Assembly (NCBI GenBank): GCA_002238485.1
Contig: MPMG01000006.1
Coordinates: 124,001-188,000 of the forward strand
DNA from: Chloroflexi bacterium bin20
GTDB taxonomy: Bacteria; Chloroflexota; Anaerolineae; Aggregatilineales; Phototrophicaceae
Direction of reading: 5' to 3'
DNA: 64,000 nucleotides
Position numbers and translations under genes: made by a program. Shown here in pieces: positions 16,578 through 24,604 of the stretch. The notes below the pieces were generated by a model. That model saw only the letters and a list, made by a program, of their open reading frames with translations, was not told the origin of the DNA and made no database searches. Position 1 is the first letter of the stretch. Each line of letters begins with the position of its first letter.

Positions 16578-17372
16578 ATGCGACTCACGGGCAAATGCGC
16601 CATCATCACGGGTGGCGGCAACGGAATCGGCGCGGGCTGCGCGCGCAGGCTGGCGGCAGAGGGCGCTCAGGTCTTCATTGCCGATATTGACGATGCGGGC
16701 GGCGCGGCGCTGGCGGCAGAGTTGGGCAAAAGCGCGCGTTATGTGCGGACGGATGTATCGCAGCGAGCGGCGGTCGAAGCGCTGATGACGGCGGCGCTTG
16801 AAAACGGTGGATCGGTCGATGTGCTGGTCAACAATGCCGCTTTCGTGCACAAAGCGGGCGTGGTGGAAAACTTCCTCGAATACAGCGATGAAGCCTGGCA
16901 GCGCACCCTGGGCGTCAATCTGTCGGGCTTGTTTTATTGCTCGCAGGCGGCGGCGCGTTTGATGGCCCAGCGCGGGACGGGCGGCAGCATCATCAACATC
17001 AGCAGCGGCGGCGCAACCCGCGCGCATCGGCATATGTTCGGCTATGACACCAGCAAGGGCGGCATCGAAGCAGCCACGCGCTCCATGGCGCTGGACCTGG
17101 CCCCCGTGAATATCCGCGTCAATTGCGTCGTGCCTGGCAGCACCCGCGTCGACCATGGCACCTCCGTTGGCGATTCGCCGGTTGCGCCCGGCGATGTCAT
17201 CCCGCTTTCGCGACAGGGCAGTCCGGCTGATATCGCGGCTGCGGTGGCATTCCTGGCATCGGACGACGCTGCCTACATCACCGGCACGCGCATCGTGGTC
17301 GATGGCGGCATGGATGCCCAGTTGCGCAGTCCAGCCGTCGATTTCAGCTACGATTTCAGCGCCTGGACCTAG
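16578..17372 (+). CDS. Short-chain dehydrogenase/reductase
   Basis: 264 residues of the classical SDR type: cofactor motif TGGGNGIGAG near residue 11, NNAAF, catalytic Ser in INISSGG, and Tyr156/Lys160 in YDTSKGG. The C-terminus reads FLASDDAAYITGTRIVVDGG. The acidic residue after the second strand (IADIDD) favours NAD(H). It reduces or oxidises an alcohol group, perhaps on a sugar, since sugar importers surround it. The B repeat right end 37 nt upstream may provide its promoter. It converges with and overlaps the thioesterase gene by 4 nt. Confidence 0.9.
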   Translation: MRLTGKCAIITGGGNGIGAGCARRLAAEGAQVFIADIDDAGGAALAAELGKSARYVRTDVSQRAAVEALMTAALENGGSVDVLVNNAAFVHKAGVVENFLEYSDEAWQRTLGVNLSGLFYCSQAAARLMAQRGTGGSIINISSGGATRAHRHMFGYDTSKGGIEAATRSMALDLAPVNIRVNCVVPGSTRVDHGTSVGDSPVAPGDVIPLSRQGSPADIAAAVAFLASDDAAYITGTRIVVDGGMDAQLRSPAVDFSYDFSAWT

Positions 17373-17818
17373 CGTTCGGGCATTTGCAGCGCGCGCACTG
17401 CTCTGCGCAGTCTCCCAGCGATGCGCACGGGTTGATGCGTTTGACGGTCGACGAAGACATGCACAAAATAGCCGACTGCCGCCGCTGATTCTTCGCCCGC
17501 TTTGAAAATGGCGATCTCGTAGCGCACGCTGCTCTCCCCCAAATGCCCCACGCGCAAGCAGGCATCGACCACCTCGGGGAAACGGACAGGCTGCAAGAAT
17601 TGGCAGTGCGTTTCCACCGCGAAGCCCACGGAGTCGCCAGCGCGATAATCCAGCCCGCCCGCGTCCATCAAATAGCCGTTGATGACCGTGTCGAAGAATT
17701 CGTAATAAATGACATTGTTGATGTGATGATAGACATCGTTGTCTCGCCAGCGTGTGGGGATCTGGCGCTGGTGCTGGTAATGCTCGCGACGTTCTTGTTT
17801 GGCATTTCTTGCGCCCAT
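17369..17818 (-). CDS. Acyl-CoA thioesterase, 4-hydroxybenzoyl-CoA type hotdog
   Basis: 149 residues with the hotdog signature (TRWRDNDVYHHINNVIYYEF), where the first Asp is catalytic in the 4HBT family. It cleaves a CoA thioester. ATG 17818 was chosen because GAGGAAA sits 7-10 nt before it; an upstream TTG would add six residues. It lies tail to tail with the SDR and probably follows the msrB gene on the minus strand. Confidence 0.85.
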   Translation of the reverse strand: MGARNAKQERREHYQHQRQIPTRWRDNDVYHHINNVIYYEFFDTVINGYLMDAGGLDYRAGDSVGFAVETHCQFLQPVRFPEVVDACLRVGHLGESSVRYEIAIFKAGEESAAAVGYFVHVFVDRQTHQPVRIAGRLRRAVRALQMPER

Positions 17819-17846
17819 GCTGAATTTCCTCAACAAAACAGGATGC

Positions 17847-17875
17847 AGGGGCGAGACGGAAACTCGCCCGCAACA
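17847..17875. repeat. Type C palindrome
   Basis: GGGGCGAGACGGAAACTCGC plus CC: inverted GGCGAG/CTCGCC arms as in the C core elsewhere. It lies between msrB and the thioesterase gene, both on the minus strand. Confidence 0.5.
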
Positions 17876-17883
17876 CCTATCGC

Positions 17884-18282
17884 TTAGTCATTCTGCAAAT
17901 CCAGCGCCAGCGAATTGATGCAATAGCGCATGCCGGTCTTATCGCGCGGACCATCATCAAAGACATGTCCCAGGTGCGATTCGCAGCGCGTGCAGACGAC
18001 CTCGATGCGGCGCATCCCGTGGCTGCGGTCTTCGCGCAGTTCGACATGGTCGCCATCGACCACATCCCAGAAGCTGGGCCAGCCACAGCGCGAGTCGTAC
18101 TTCGTATCGGACGAAAAGAGCGCTTGTCCACAGGCGGCGCAGGCATAGGTGCCCGGCGATTTTTCATGGACATATTTGCCGCTGAAAGGGCGCTCGGTGG
18201 CTTGCCGGCGCAGGATGGCGTATTGATCCGGGCTTAGCTGTTTGCGCCATTCGGCATCGGACTTGCTGATTTTGGCGGTCAT
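17884..18282 (-). CDS. msrB: Peptide-methionine (R)-S-oxide reductase
   Basis: 132 residues covering the whole MsrB family: two zinc CxxC pairs (CAAC and CTRC), GWPSFW, HVELREDRSHGM and the catalytic Cys in RYCINSLAL near the C-terminus. It repairs oxidised methionine in proteins. ATG 18282 is preferred to the ATG six codons upstream since AAAGGAC is spaced 8 nt from it. No msrA is adjacent. With 37 Met residues or so in the secreted protein at 20.2 kb, a link is tempting but MsrB here lacks a signal peptide. Confidence 0.95.
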   Translation of the reverse strand: MTAKISKSDAEWRKQLSPDQYAILRRQATERPFSGKYVHEKSPGTYACAACGQALFSSDTKYDSRCGWPSFWDVVDGDHVELREDRSHGMRRIEVVCTRCESHLGHVFDDGPRDKTGMRYCINSLALDLQND

Positions 18283-18460
18283 GGCGGTTTGTCCTTTCTG
18301 CATCGCGTTTCCGCCAGTGTCGACGAGAATTGTTACGCGTGGCTAACGAGGGCATCTGTATTGTAATAGAAGGACGGGCGGTTTGCGCGGGTGGCAGCGC
18401 GTTGCAAAGGCGGCGCAATAGCGAGTAAAATCAGGCTGGGATGAGGGAAAGGAGCCAGAC

Positions 18461-18934
18461 ATGCCCAGGCAAATCGACATCGCAGAAGTCGCGCGCGGCT
18501 TCGATTTCTTCATGACCGAAACATTCGAACAAGTGCGCGGCGCATACCTCGACAAAGGCGACTCGCTTTTTGAGAGCCTGGCGCAGATCTCCGCCGCCGA
18601 TGCTTCTATGCCGATGGGCAGCTGCGCCACCATCGCCGCCCATGTCGCGCATATCGACTATTATCTGCGCGTGCTGGAAGACCGCATGTTCGGGCGCGAT
18701 GTCAGCTGGGTGAACTGGGACGAAATCTGGCAGACGGTCGGCGCGGTGGACGAAGCGGCTTGGGCAGCCCTGCAAGACGACCTGCGGGCGAGCTATGCGC
18801 GCATCAAGGGACACCTGGCCGGCGCGGACGAGTGGCAGGGCACGCGCGAGCTTTCCAGCCTGATGGGCATCATCGTGCACAGCGCCTACCACCTGGGCGA
18901 GATTCGCCAGATGATGTGCCGCCTGCGCTCGTGA
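18461..18934 (+). CDS. DinB/YfiT family protein
   Basis: 157 residues, mostly helical, with the DinB metal-binding His pattern: AAHVAHIDYYLR in the middle and HSAYHLGEIRQM at the end. DinB-like four-helix bundles act as metal-dependent thiol transferases (bacillithiol or mycothiol), but this subgroup is uncharacterised. It overlaps the next gene by GTGA, so the two are translated together. TAAAAT at 18424 is a possible -10 box. Confidence 0.8.
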   Translation: MPRQIDIAEVARGFDFFMTETFEQVRGAYLDKGDSLFESLAQISAADASMPMGSCATIAAHVAHIDYYLRVLEDRMFGRDVSWVNWDEIWQTVGAVDEAAWAALQDDLRASYARIKGHLAGADEWQGTRELSSLMGIIVHSAYHLGEIRQMMCRLRS

Positions 18935-20025
18935 AAACCGCCGTCGTCTATCACGAGCCCGGGCGATTCGCTGCTTGGCCCGCCAATTACGGCATGTGGC
19001 GCTGGGGTGACGAGATCGTGGTCGGCTTCACAGTCGGCGCGCACCAAACGGTCGCAAGCGGGCATGCGCGCGACAAGCGGCAGCCCTTCGTCAACAGGCA
19101 GGCGCGCAGCCTCGATGGCGGACGCAACTGGCAGGTCGAGCCATTCCATGGCGCGTTGCCGGGTGGGCGCGGATTGTCGGCGGACGAGCACATGACGGCT
19201 GGGCTGCGCCTGGCGGAAGTCATGGACGCACAGACTGCGACCGTGCCGCCCGAGCCGCTGGACTTCACGATTGCCGATTCCGCGCTGATGCTGGCGCGCA
19301 CCGGGTTGGCGCGGGGCGTTTTCTCCTTTTTCTATGTGTCATGCGACCGTTGCCGCAGCTGGGATGGACCGTATCGCCTGCCCGACTTCGGCGAGACGGG
19401 CATCGCCGCCCGCACAGATGGCATCGTGCATGGCGCGCAGGCAGCGACGCTCTTCCTGACCGCCAACAAAGCCGATGGCCGCGAGGGTCGCATTATCTGC
19501 GTGCGTACGCGCGATGGCGGGCGCAGCTTTCAGCGCCTGTCACAAGTGGGCGCGGATCTGGATGCGCCTGGCGACTTCGCGATCATGCCCAGCAGCTTGC
19601 AGTTGGCGGAGGGGCGTCTGCTGTGCGCGCGGCGTTGTCGCATCGGCGCCACGATGCGCAGTCATATCGACCTCTTCGCTTCGGATGATCTGGGCATAAG
19701 CTGGCGCTGCATCAGTCAGCCAGTCGTGTTTCAAAAGCCCGGGCACAGCGGCAATCCGCCTTGTTTGCTGGCGCTGGGCGATGGGCGGCTGGCGCTGCTA
19801 TATGGCAACCGCGATAGGTATGCCATCTGCGCGCGAATCAGCGAGGACGGCGGAATCAACTGGAGCAGGGAGATCGTGCTGCGTGGCGGCGGCGCAAATG
19901 GCGATATGGGTTATGTGCGGGCGGTCGTATTCGAAGACGGGACGGTGGTTGCGACCTACTATTTCAATGATCGTTCCGATGGCGATGGCGAGCGTTTCAT
20001 TGAAGCGACGATTTGGCAGCCATAA
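18931..20025 (+). CDS. Sialidase-like six-bladed beta-propeller (BNR/Asp-box) protein
   Basis: 364 residues starting at GTG 18931, which overlaps the DinB stop (GTGA). Four Asp boxes (S-x-D-x-G-x-x-W/F) are visible: SLDGGRNW, TRDGGRSF, SDDLGISW and SEDGGINW, which mark sialidase-type propellers. There is no signal peptide, so it acts in the cytoplasm or is moved by an unknown route. It could hydrolyse a glycoside. The catalytic Arg triad of sialidases cannot be confirmed by eye. Longer upstream reading lies inside the DinB gene and is rejected. Confidence 0.8.
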   Translation: MKTAVVYHEPGRFAAWPANYGMWRWGDEIVVGFTVGAHQTVASGHARDKRQPFVNRQARSLDGGRNWQVEPFHGALPGGRGLSADEHMTAGLRLAEVMDAQTATVPPEPLDFTIADSALMLARTGLARGVFSFFYVSCDRCRSWDGPYRLPDFGETGIAARTDGIVHGAQAATLFLTANKADGREGRIICVRTRDGGRSFQRLSQVGADLDAPGDFAIMPSSLQLAEGRLLCARRCRIGATMRSHIDLFASDDLGISWRCISQPVVFQKPGHSGNPPCLLALGDGRLALLYGNRDRYAICARISEDGGINWSREIVLRGGGANGDMGYVRAVVFEDGTVVATYYFNDRSDGDGERFIEATIWQP

Positions 20026-20111
20026 GGCCCGCGATGAGAAATGACCAACCTGCGCGGCAACTGCTCGTCATGGTTTGGATTCTAGTTTTCGGGGTGTAAT
20101 AGATTGTTAAT

Positions 20112-20138
20112 TTGAAAACAAGCATCACGATGTATACT
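20112..20138 (+). promoter_or_regulatory. Promoter of the spondin-like gene
   Basis: TTGAAA at 20112-20117 and TATACT at 20133-20138. The 15-bp spacer is short. It lies in an AT-rich stretch about 50 nt before ATG 20189, which has TTTTAGGAG as ribosome binding site. Confidence 0.5.
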
Positions 20139-20188
20139 TATAGTTGCAGAATTTCCTGCCTGGAAACCAAGTTTTAGGAGCATTCAAA

Positions 20189-21097
20189 ATGCGCAAATTG
20201 ATTTACCTCTTTGCCTTGCTGCTGCTGATGTGTAGTGGCAGCGTCTTCGCCGATAGCCACGACGGCGATGACATGTCGATGGGCATGCCGTATACCGAAG
20301 GCGGCGTAGCGGCTGTGCCTGTCGGTGGTGATGGTCCCGCTCCCGCACATCCTGGCGGCGCTTACGAATTCATCATTCATGCCAACGAAGGCGACAGCCT
20401 GACCTTCGCCAGCATGCTCGCCCAATCCAACGATGGCTTCCTCGCGCCCAATGAATATGGCATCGCTCTCTATGACATGGGCGAGCCGGTCAGCGGCGAT
20501 GTTACCGACCAGGTCTATTATTGGGATCTTGGCAGCGAACGCAACGAGCCGATTGGGGAAGGCATGTATCAAGCGCCGCGCCAAGCCGCGCCCAATAGCG
20601 GCCCGGCCGGCGATGGCATGGTTCGCCTCGCCAGCGACCTCAACGACAACTTGAGCTATCCCACTGCCGATGAGATCGTCTCGGTTACGCTGACCCCCGG
20701 CGACATGGGCACGATCACCGTGCGCATCGAAAATGTCTCCGACATGTCCATGTATCCCTCGCCTATCACGCCGGTCTTCTGGGTCGTCCAATCGTCTGAT
20801 GACATGATGATGATGGATGAAATGATGATGATGGATGACGACATGAGCGACGACATGGCTGATGACGATATGAGCGACGACATGGCTGATGACGACATGA
20901 GCGACGACATGGATGACGACATGGGCGACGACATGATGGACGACGACATGATGATGATGAAGCATGGCTTCCTCTTCACCTCTGGCGCGCCCGATTACGG
21001 CTATGGTTTGGAGAGCCTGGCGGAAGATGGCGATCCTTCAGCGTTGGCTGCGCATCACGGCATCGACATGGACGACATGATGATGGACGATATGTAA
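20189..21097 (+). CDS. Secreted spondin-domain protein with Met/Asp-repeat tail
   Basis: 302 residues. There is a signal peptide (MRKLIYLFALLLLMCSGSVF, cleavage near FADS). A spondin-N-like domain covers about residues 25-205 (FASMLAQSNDGFLAPNEYGI, YYWDLGSERNEPIGEGMYQA). A tail of about 60 residues (208-265) is made almost only of Asp and Met with 9-residue MSDDMADDD units, and the C-terminal end is again DMDDMMMDDM. Bacterial spondin-N proteins are secreted and of unclear role. The tail is strongly acidic and Met-rich, suited to binding Ca2+ or soft metals such as Cu(I). No partner gene is linked. Confidence 0.85.
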   Translation: MRKLIYLFALLLLMCSGSVFADSHDGDDMSMGMPYTEGGVAAVPVGGDGPAPAHPGGAYEFIIHANEGDSLTFASMLAQSNDGFLAPNEYGIALYDMGEPVSGDVTDQVYYWDLGSERNEPIGEGMYQAPRQAAPNSGPAGDGMVRLASDLNDNLSYPTADEIVSVTLTPGDMGTITVRIENVSDMSMYPSPITPVFWVVQSSDDMMMMDEMMMMDDDMSDDMADDDMSDDMADDDMSDDMDDDMGDDMMDDDMMMMKHGFLFTSGAPDYGYGLESLAEDGDPSALAAHHGIDMDDMMMDDM

Positions 21098-21435
21098 TCG
21101 GCTATCCGATGCATGGGCGGCTCTTTTCCCAAGGTCGCCCGCCTGCAGAATTCGGCAGGGGCGACGCTATCGCTGTGTCGATGCGCGGCGATGTGTTGCC
21201 CTTGCTTTGTCACCCGGGTTGCTCGCTGGGCAAGCCGTCGCCACTCTCGACCTGATGCAATAAGCCGTCTCGCTGCGCGATTGCTTGTAACGCTTGTTTC
21301 TCCCCGCATACTGTGGGCAAGAAATTTCGCATCCGGGCAAATCTGCGCTTCCCTACTCGCCAATTGGCAGACCGAGAGGCTTTAGCGCAAAAGCGCGGAA
21401 TCTGCTATGGTAAGCGATGTGGAAAGGAGTGCGAC
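21098..21435. other. Intergenic gap without recognised genes
   Basis: About 340 bases between the spondin-like gene and ppk2. I see no conserved ORF, no type A, B or C repeat and no clear terminator. AAAGGAG at its end is the ppk2 ribosome binding site. Confidence 0.5.
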
Positions 21436-22248
21436 ATGACAGAGGCTCCGCGGAAACGCCGACGCATCAACAAGAAATTCTATGAACGGGAACTCGCCCG
21501 CCTGCAATTTGAGTTGGTGAAGTGGCAATACTGGATCAAGTCGCAGCGTATGCGCGTTATTGTAACGTTCGATGGGCGCGATGCGGCTGGCAAGGGCGGC
21601 ACCATCAAGCGCATCATGGCGCCGCTGCCGCCGCGAGACATCCGCCTGGTCGCCCTGGCAAAACCATCCGACCGCGAACAGACGCAATGGTACTTCCAGC
21701 GCTATGTCACTCATCTGCCGGCCGCTGGCGAGATCGTCATCTTCGACCGCAGCTGGTACAACCGCGCCACCGTCGAACGGGTCATGGGCTTTTGCAGCGA
21801 CCGTCAATATTGGGACTTCCTGCGCGATGCGCCGAACTTTGAACGGCTGTTGGCCAACGATGGCATCATTATGCTGAAGTATTGGCTGTCCGTAGACCAC
21901 GATGAGCAGGAACGCCGCTTCCAGGAACGGGCGCAAAACCCGGCGCGGCGCTGGAAATTGAGCGAGCTGGACCTCGAGGGGCGCAGGCGCTGGGTTGCCT
22001 ATTCCAAAGCCAAAGATGCCATGATTGAGCACACCGACATTCCCGAGTCGCGCTGGCGTCAGATCAATTCCAACGACAAACGGAGTCTGCGGCTGAATGT
22101 GATGCGCGATATGCTAGACGCGATTCCTTATCAGGATGTCATTCCCGAGCCGATTGATCTGCCCGAGCGGCCCGCGCAGGACGATTATCACACCCGTCCG
22201 CCGCGCGATTATCATTACATCGTCAAAGATTACTACACGGATATGTGA
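21436..22248 (+). CDS. ppk2: Polyphosphate kinase 2 family protein
   Basis: 270 residues, the size of single-domain PPK2. Walker A GRDAAGKGGT lies at about 47-56 and the lid/Walker B motif VIFDRSWYNRA near 100. It transfers phosphate between polyphosphate and nucleotides. The lid sequence and length fit the PPK2 class using GDP/ADP or making NTP from polyphosphate, but the class is not certain. AAAGGAG precedes ATG 21436. It converges with the HPS-like gene, leaving a 12-nt gap. Confidence 0.92.
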   Translation: MTEAPRKRRRINKKFYERELARLQFELVKWQYWIKSQRMRVIVTFDGRDAAGKGGTIKRIMAPLPPRDIRLVALAKPSDREQTQWYFQRYVTHLPAAGEIVIFDRSWYNRATVERVMGFCSDRQYWDFLRDAPNFERLLANDGIIMLKYWLSVDHDEQERRFQERAQNPARRWKLSELDLEGRRRWVAYSKAKDAMIEHTDIPESRWRQINSNDKRSLRLNVMRDMLDAIPYQDVIPEPIDLPERPAQDDYHTRPPRDYHYIVKDYYTDM

Positions 22249-22260
22249 TGGCTGCAGCCA

Positions 22261-22977
22261 TTATCCAGCCGCCTGCACTGCCTGCACAATCTCCTGTAGT
22301 TGAACGGCGAAGTTGGGGTCGGCGGCTTTGAATTCTTGCCCGCTGATGACCAGAGGCGCGCCAAAGACGACAATTTCCGCGCCCATGCGCAGGGTCTCGA
22401 TAGCTTGCGGCACACTTAGCCCGCCTACTGCCTGCACAGGAATATCGACCGCCGCCAGCACAGAGGGCAGGTCATCCAGGGGGCTCAGCCCGGGCAGCAT
22501 ATTGCGCTCGTCGAAGCCCGTGTGCACGATGATATAGTCGACGCCCATGTCTTGCGCCTGGCGGGCACGCGCAGGTTTGTCGGCGCAGAGCATGACATCA
22601 CACATCACCTGCTTGCCATAGTGCCGCGCCATCTTGACCTGCTCAATGATGCTGGCATCGTGCGCTTGACCCATCACCACGACCATGTCGCCGCCAGCTT
22701 TGAACATCATCTCGGCTTCCAAGCCCGCGCCGTCCATAGTCTTCAGGTCGACCACGATAGGCGTATCGGGGAAGTGGCTGCGGAAGGCGCGCACAGCATG
22801 CAGCCCTTCAGCCAACAGCAACGGCGTACCGACTTCCAGCCAGTCGACGCCAGCGGCAACCGATGCCCTCGCCAGCGCCAGCGCTTCGTCCAGGTCGATC
22901 ACATCAATTGAGATTTGGATCTTGGCGTTAATGGCGGCTGCTCCCTTTTCTCGTTGTGGCGTACATGCAGACATCAT
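22261..22977 (-). CDS. Hexulose-6-phosphate synthase-like protein (OMPDC superfamily)
   Basis: About 220-238 residues of the orotidine decarboxylase superfamily: IQISIDVIDLDEALALA, GVDWLEVGTPLL, the DxKTMD metal/catalytic motif (VDLKTMDGAG), YIIVHTGFD, VQAVGGLS and VVFGAPLV. This is the HPS pattern (formaldehyde plus ribulose 5-phosphate), with 3-keto-L-gulonate-6-phosphate decarboxylase as alternative. No isomerase (hxlB) is adjacent. The start is odd: ATG 22977 has no ribosome binding site, while AAAAGGGAG sits just before an in-frame ATT at 22932 where the family homology begins. Confidence 0.82.
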   Translation of the reverse strand: MMSACTPQREKGAAAINAKIQISIDVIDLDEALALARASVAAGVDWLEVGTPLLLAEGLHAVRAFRSHFPDTPIVVDLKTMDGAGLEAEMMFKAGGDMVVVMGQAHDASIIEQVKMARHYGKQVMCDVMLCADKPARARQAQDMGVDYIIVHTGFDERNMLPGLSPLDDLPSVLAAVDIPVQAVGGLSVPQAIETLRMGAEIVVFGAPLVISGQEFKAADPNFAVQLQEIVQAVQAAG

Positions 22978-23143
22978 GCCGCAAACTGGCGCGATTCTAC
23001 AGGGTATGCTGCGATGACAGGGCGAAATGCCAAGCGCATCTGTGATTCGAATTCGGCTCTATGCTACACTGCAAATAGGCGGAAAGGAATTGCATCCGCG
23101 CGATATTCAGACCCATACCAACGGTGTAAGGAGATGCCTGCCC

Positions 23144-24322
23144 ATGCGCACAATTACTTTACTGCTGCTCACGCTGCTGCTGCCGGTTGCAGCGCTGGCG
23201 AATGACGATGTTCCCACGATCGCCTTTTTGCGCTATGGCGTAACGACCCATTATAAGCTGACCGACAAGGGCGTGCTGGATACGCTGCAAGCCTATGGCT
23301 ACCTCAGCGAAGACGAACGCGCCACGCTAGACGGCGGCAGCGACATGCATGGCGAGAAGATAAACCTCCTTTATCGCGATGCCGGCTTCGACTTTTCCGC
23401 CGCCAGCCTGATGATCGAAGATGCACTGGACGAAGGCGCGGACATCCTGCTGACCGTGTCCACAGAGGTTGGCTCGCTGGCTGCCCAGGCGCTTTCTGAC
23501 CTGGAGGATCCGCCGGCGCTGATCTTCGCCATCGTCACCTCGCCCTATGACAGCGGGATTGCGCAGTCCACCTGCATCAAGCCCGACTATGTTGGCGGCA
23601 CAGAAATGCACTTCGACTGGGAAAAAGCCTGGCAAGTCCCCTTCGTGCAAGACCCCGATCTGGAGACCATTGGCTTCCTCATCGACGCCAATTCTCCTGT
23701 CGCCGAGCGCTACACCAGCTATATGGAAGGCTTCGCCGATAAGATTGGATTCAGCCTAGAAGTGGCTGCCGCGACATCCGCAACCGATGTGGCGCTGGCC
23801 GCGGAAGAGCTGATGAGCGCTGGGGTGGACGCCATCCTCATCATGCCGCGGACGAGCCTCGCCGTGGGCATTCCCGCGATTATGCAGTCGGCGATCGGCG
23901 TGCCTGTCTATTCGCCCCTGGTCACAGATGTTGCCGAGGGCGTAACCATCGGCTCTGGCTTTGAAGGCTGGTATCGCGAGGGCTTCAATGCAGCGCGCAT
24001 CGTAATCGGCCACCTGCGCGGGCAGATCGACCTGGCAAAGACCGGCATCGCCAGTACGCCCGGGCATGTCGTCGCCGTCAATTTGCAGGCAGCTGCCATG
24101 CAAGAGCTGGAAATCAGCCAGGCTATGCTGGAAAGCGCCGAAATTGTCATTGACGCAGACAGCGACCCTGCCGAAGTCTATCGGCATCCCAGCGTGATGA
24201 CATCGCTGCCAGAAATGAGCGACGAAGAGCGCATGGCAGAAGACAGCGCCTTTTTGCAGAGCCTGCAGTGCAGCGACGAAATGATCGCCGAACAGCAAGC
24301 GGCTCTGGCTTCGCAAGAATAG
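23144..24322 (+). CDS. ABC transporter substrate-binding protein, TrpX-like
   Basis: 392 residues with a signal peptide (MRTITLLLLTLLLPVAALAN) and the two-lobed pattern of the ABC_sub_bind (PF04392, TrpX) family: LTVSTEVGSLAAQAL, FAIVTSPYDSGIA, IGFLIDANSPVAERY and AILIMPRTSLAVG. Such proteins bind tryptophan or other aromatic or sugar-like ligands. The permease and ATPase that usually follow are absent here, so it is an orphan receptor. TAAGGAG precedes ATG 23144 by 10 nt. A bone-like C-terminal region with SDEERMAEDSAF lies beyond the usual fold. Confidence 0.8.
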   Translation: MRTITLLLLTLLLPVAALANDDVPTIAFLRYGVTTHYKLTDKGVLDTLQAYGYLSEDERATLDGGSDMHGEKINLLYRDAGFDFSAASLMIEDALDEGADILLTVSTEVGSLAAQALSDLEDPPALIFAIVTSPYDSGIAQSTCIKPDYVGGTEMHFDWEKAWQVPFVQDPDLETIGFLIDANSPVAERYTSYMEGFADKIGFSLEVAAATSATDVALAAEELMSAGVDAILIMPRTSLAVGIPAIMQSAIGVPVYSPLVTDVAEGVTIGSGFEGWYREGFNAARIVIGHLRGQIDLAKTGIASTPGHVVAVNLQAAAMQELEISQAMLESAEIVIDADSDPAEVYRHPSVMTSLPEMSDEERMAEDSAFLQSLQCSDEMIAEQQAALASQE

Positions 24323-24398
24323 ACGCAAGACCGCCCACCTCCTCCCCTCTGATAAAAAAAGGGGGAGGGATTTTGCCCTCGCTGCTACAACGAATCTC

Positions 24399-24534
24399 GG
24401 GAGTGTCGAAATTACTGGTTAAAGACACCCCCCTCAGTCCCCCCGAAAAGTCGGGGGGAGGCAACGGCGCGCGCGGACTTCTGCGATAGAGTGGGGATGG
24501 GAAAGCCCCCACATACACGAAAATAGACACTCCC
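24399..24534. repeat. Type A element, copy 2 (136 bp, inverted orientation)
   Basis: Ends GGGAGTGTC (24399-24407) and GACACTCCC (24526-24534) are perfect inverted repeats. Inside, CCCCCCGAAAAGTCGGGGGG forms an 8-bp stem with a 4-nt loop. It is the reverse orientation of the copy at 41910, with matching flank segments (ACATACACGAAAATA versus TATTTTCGTGTATG). Confidence 0.85.
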
Positions 24535-24536
24535 CG

Positions 24537-24567
24537 AATCTCTGTGTCGTTGCTTCTTTGTGGTAAA
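24537..24567 (+). repeat. Type B repeat, right end
   Basis: AATCTCTGTGTCGTTGCTTC followed by TTTGTGGTAAA. It abuts the type A element and ends in TGTGGTAAACT, an extended -10-like sequence, 38 nt before the PhyH start codon. Confidence 0.65.
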
Positions 24568-24604
24568 CTAAGCGTCGCTCGAAAGCCGATCTTGGAGCGA
24601 CAAA

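Noticed and set aside
16458-17876. 472-codon minus-strand reading frame
   Set aside because: It lies opposite the SDR gene and in a shifted frame of the thioesterase; GC-rich codons keep it open. No domain is recognisable.
20174-20965. His/Val-rich antisense protein opposite the Met/Asp tail
   Set aside because: It is the mirror of ATG/GAC codon repeats (CAT/GTC read as His/Val). There is no ribosome binding site and no homology-like region.
24324-24398. Possible terminator after the TrpX-like gene (TAAAAAAAGGGGGAGG)
   Set aside because: The A-run precedes rather than follows a stem, and the G-rich part is near a repeat. The structure is not a standard terminator on either strand.
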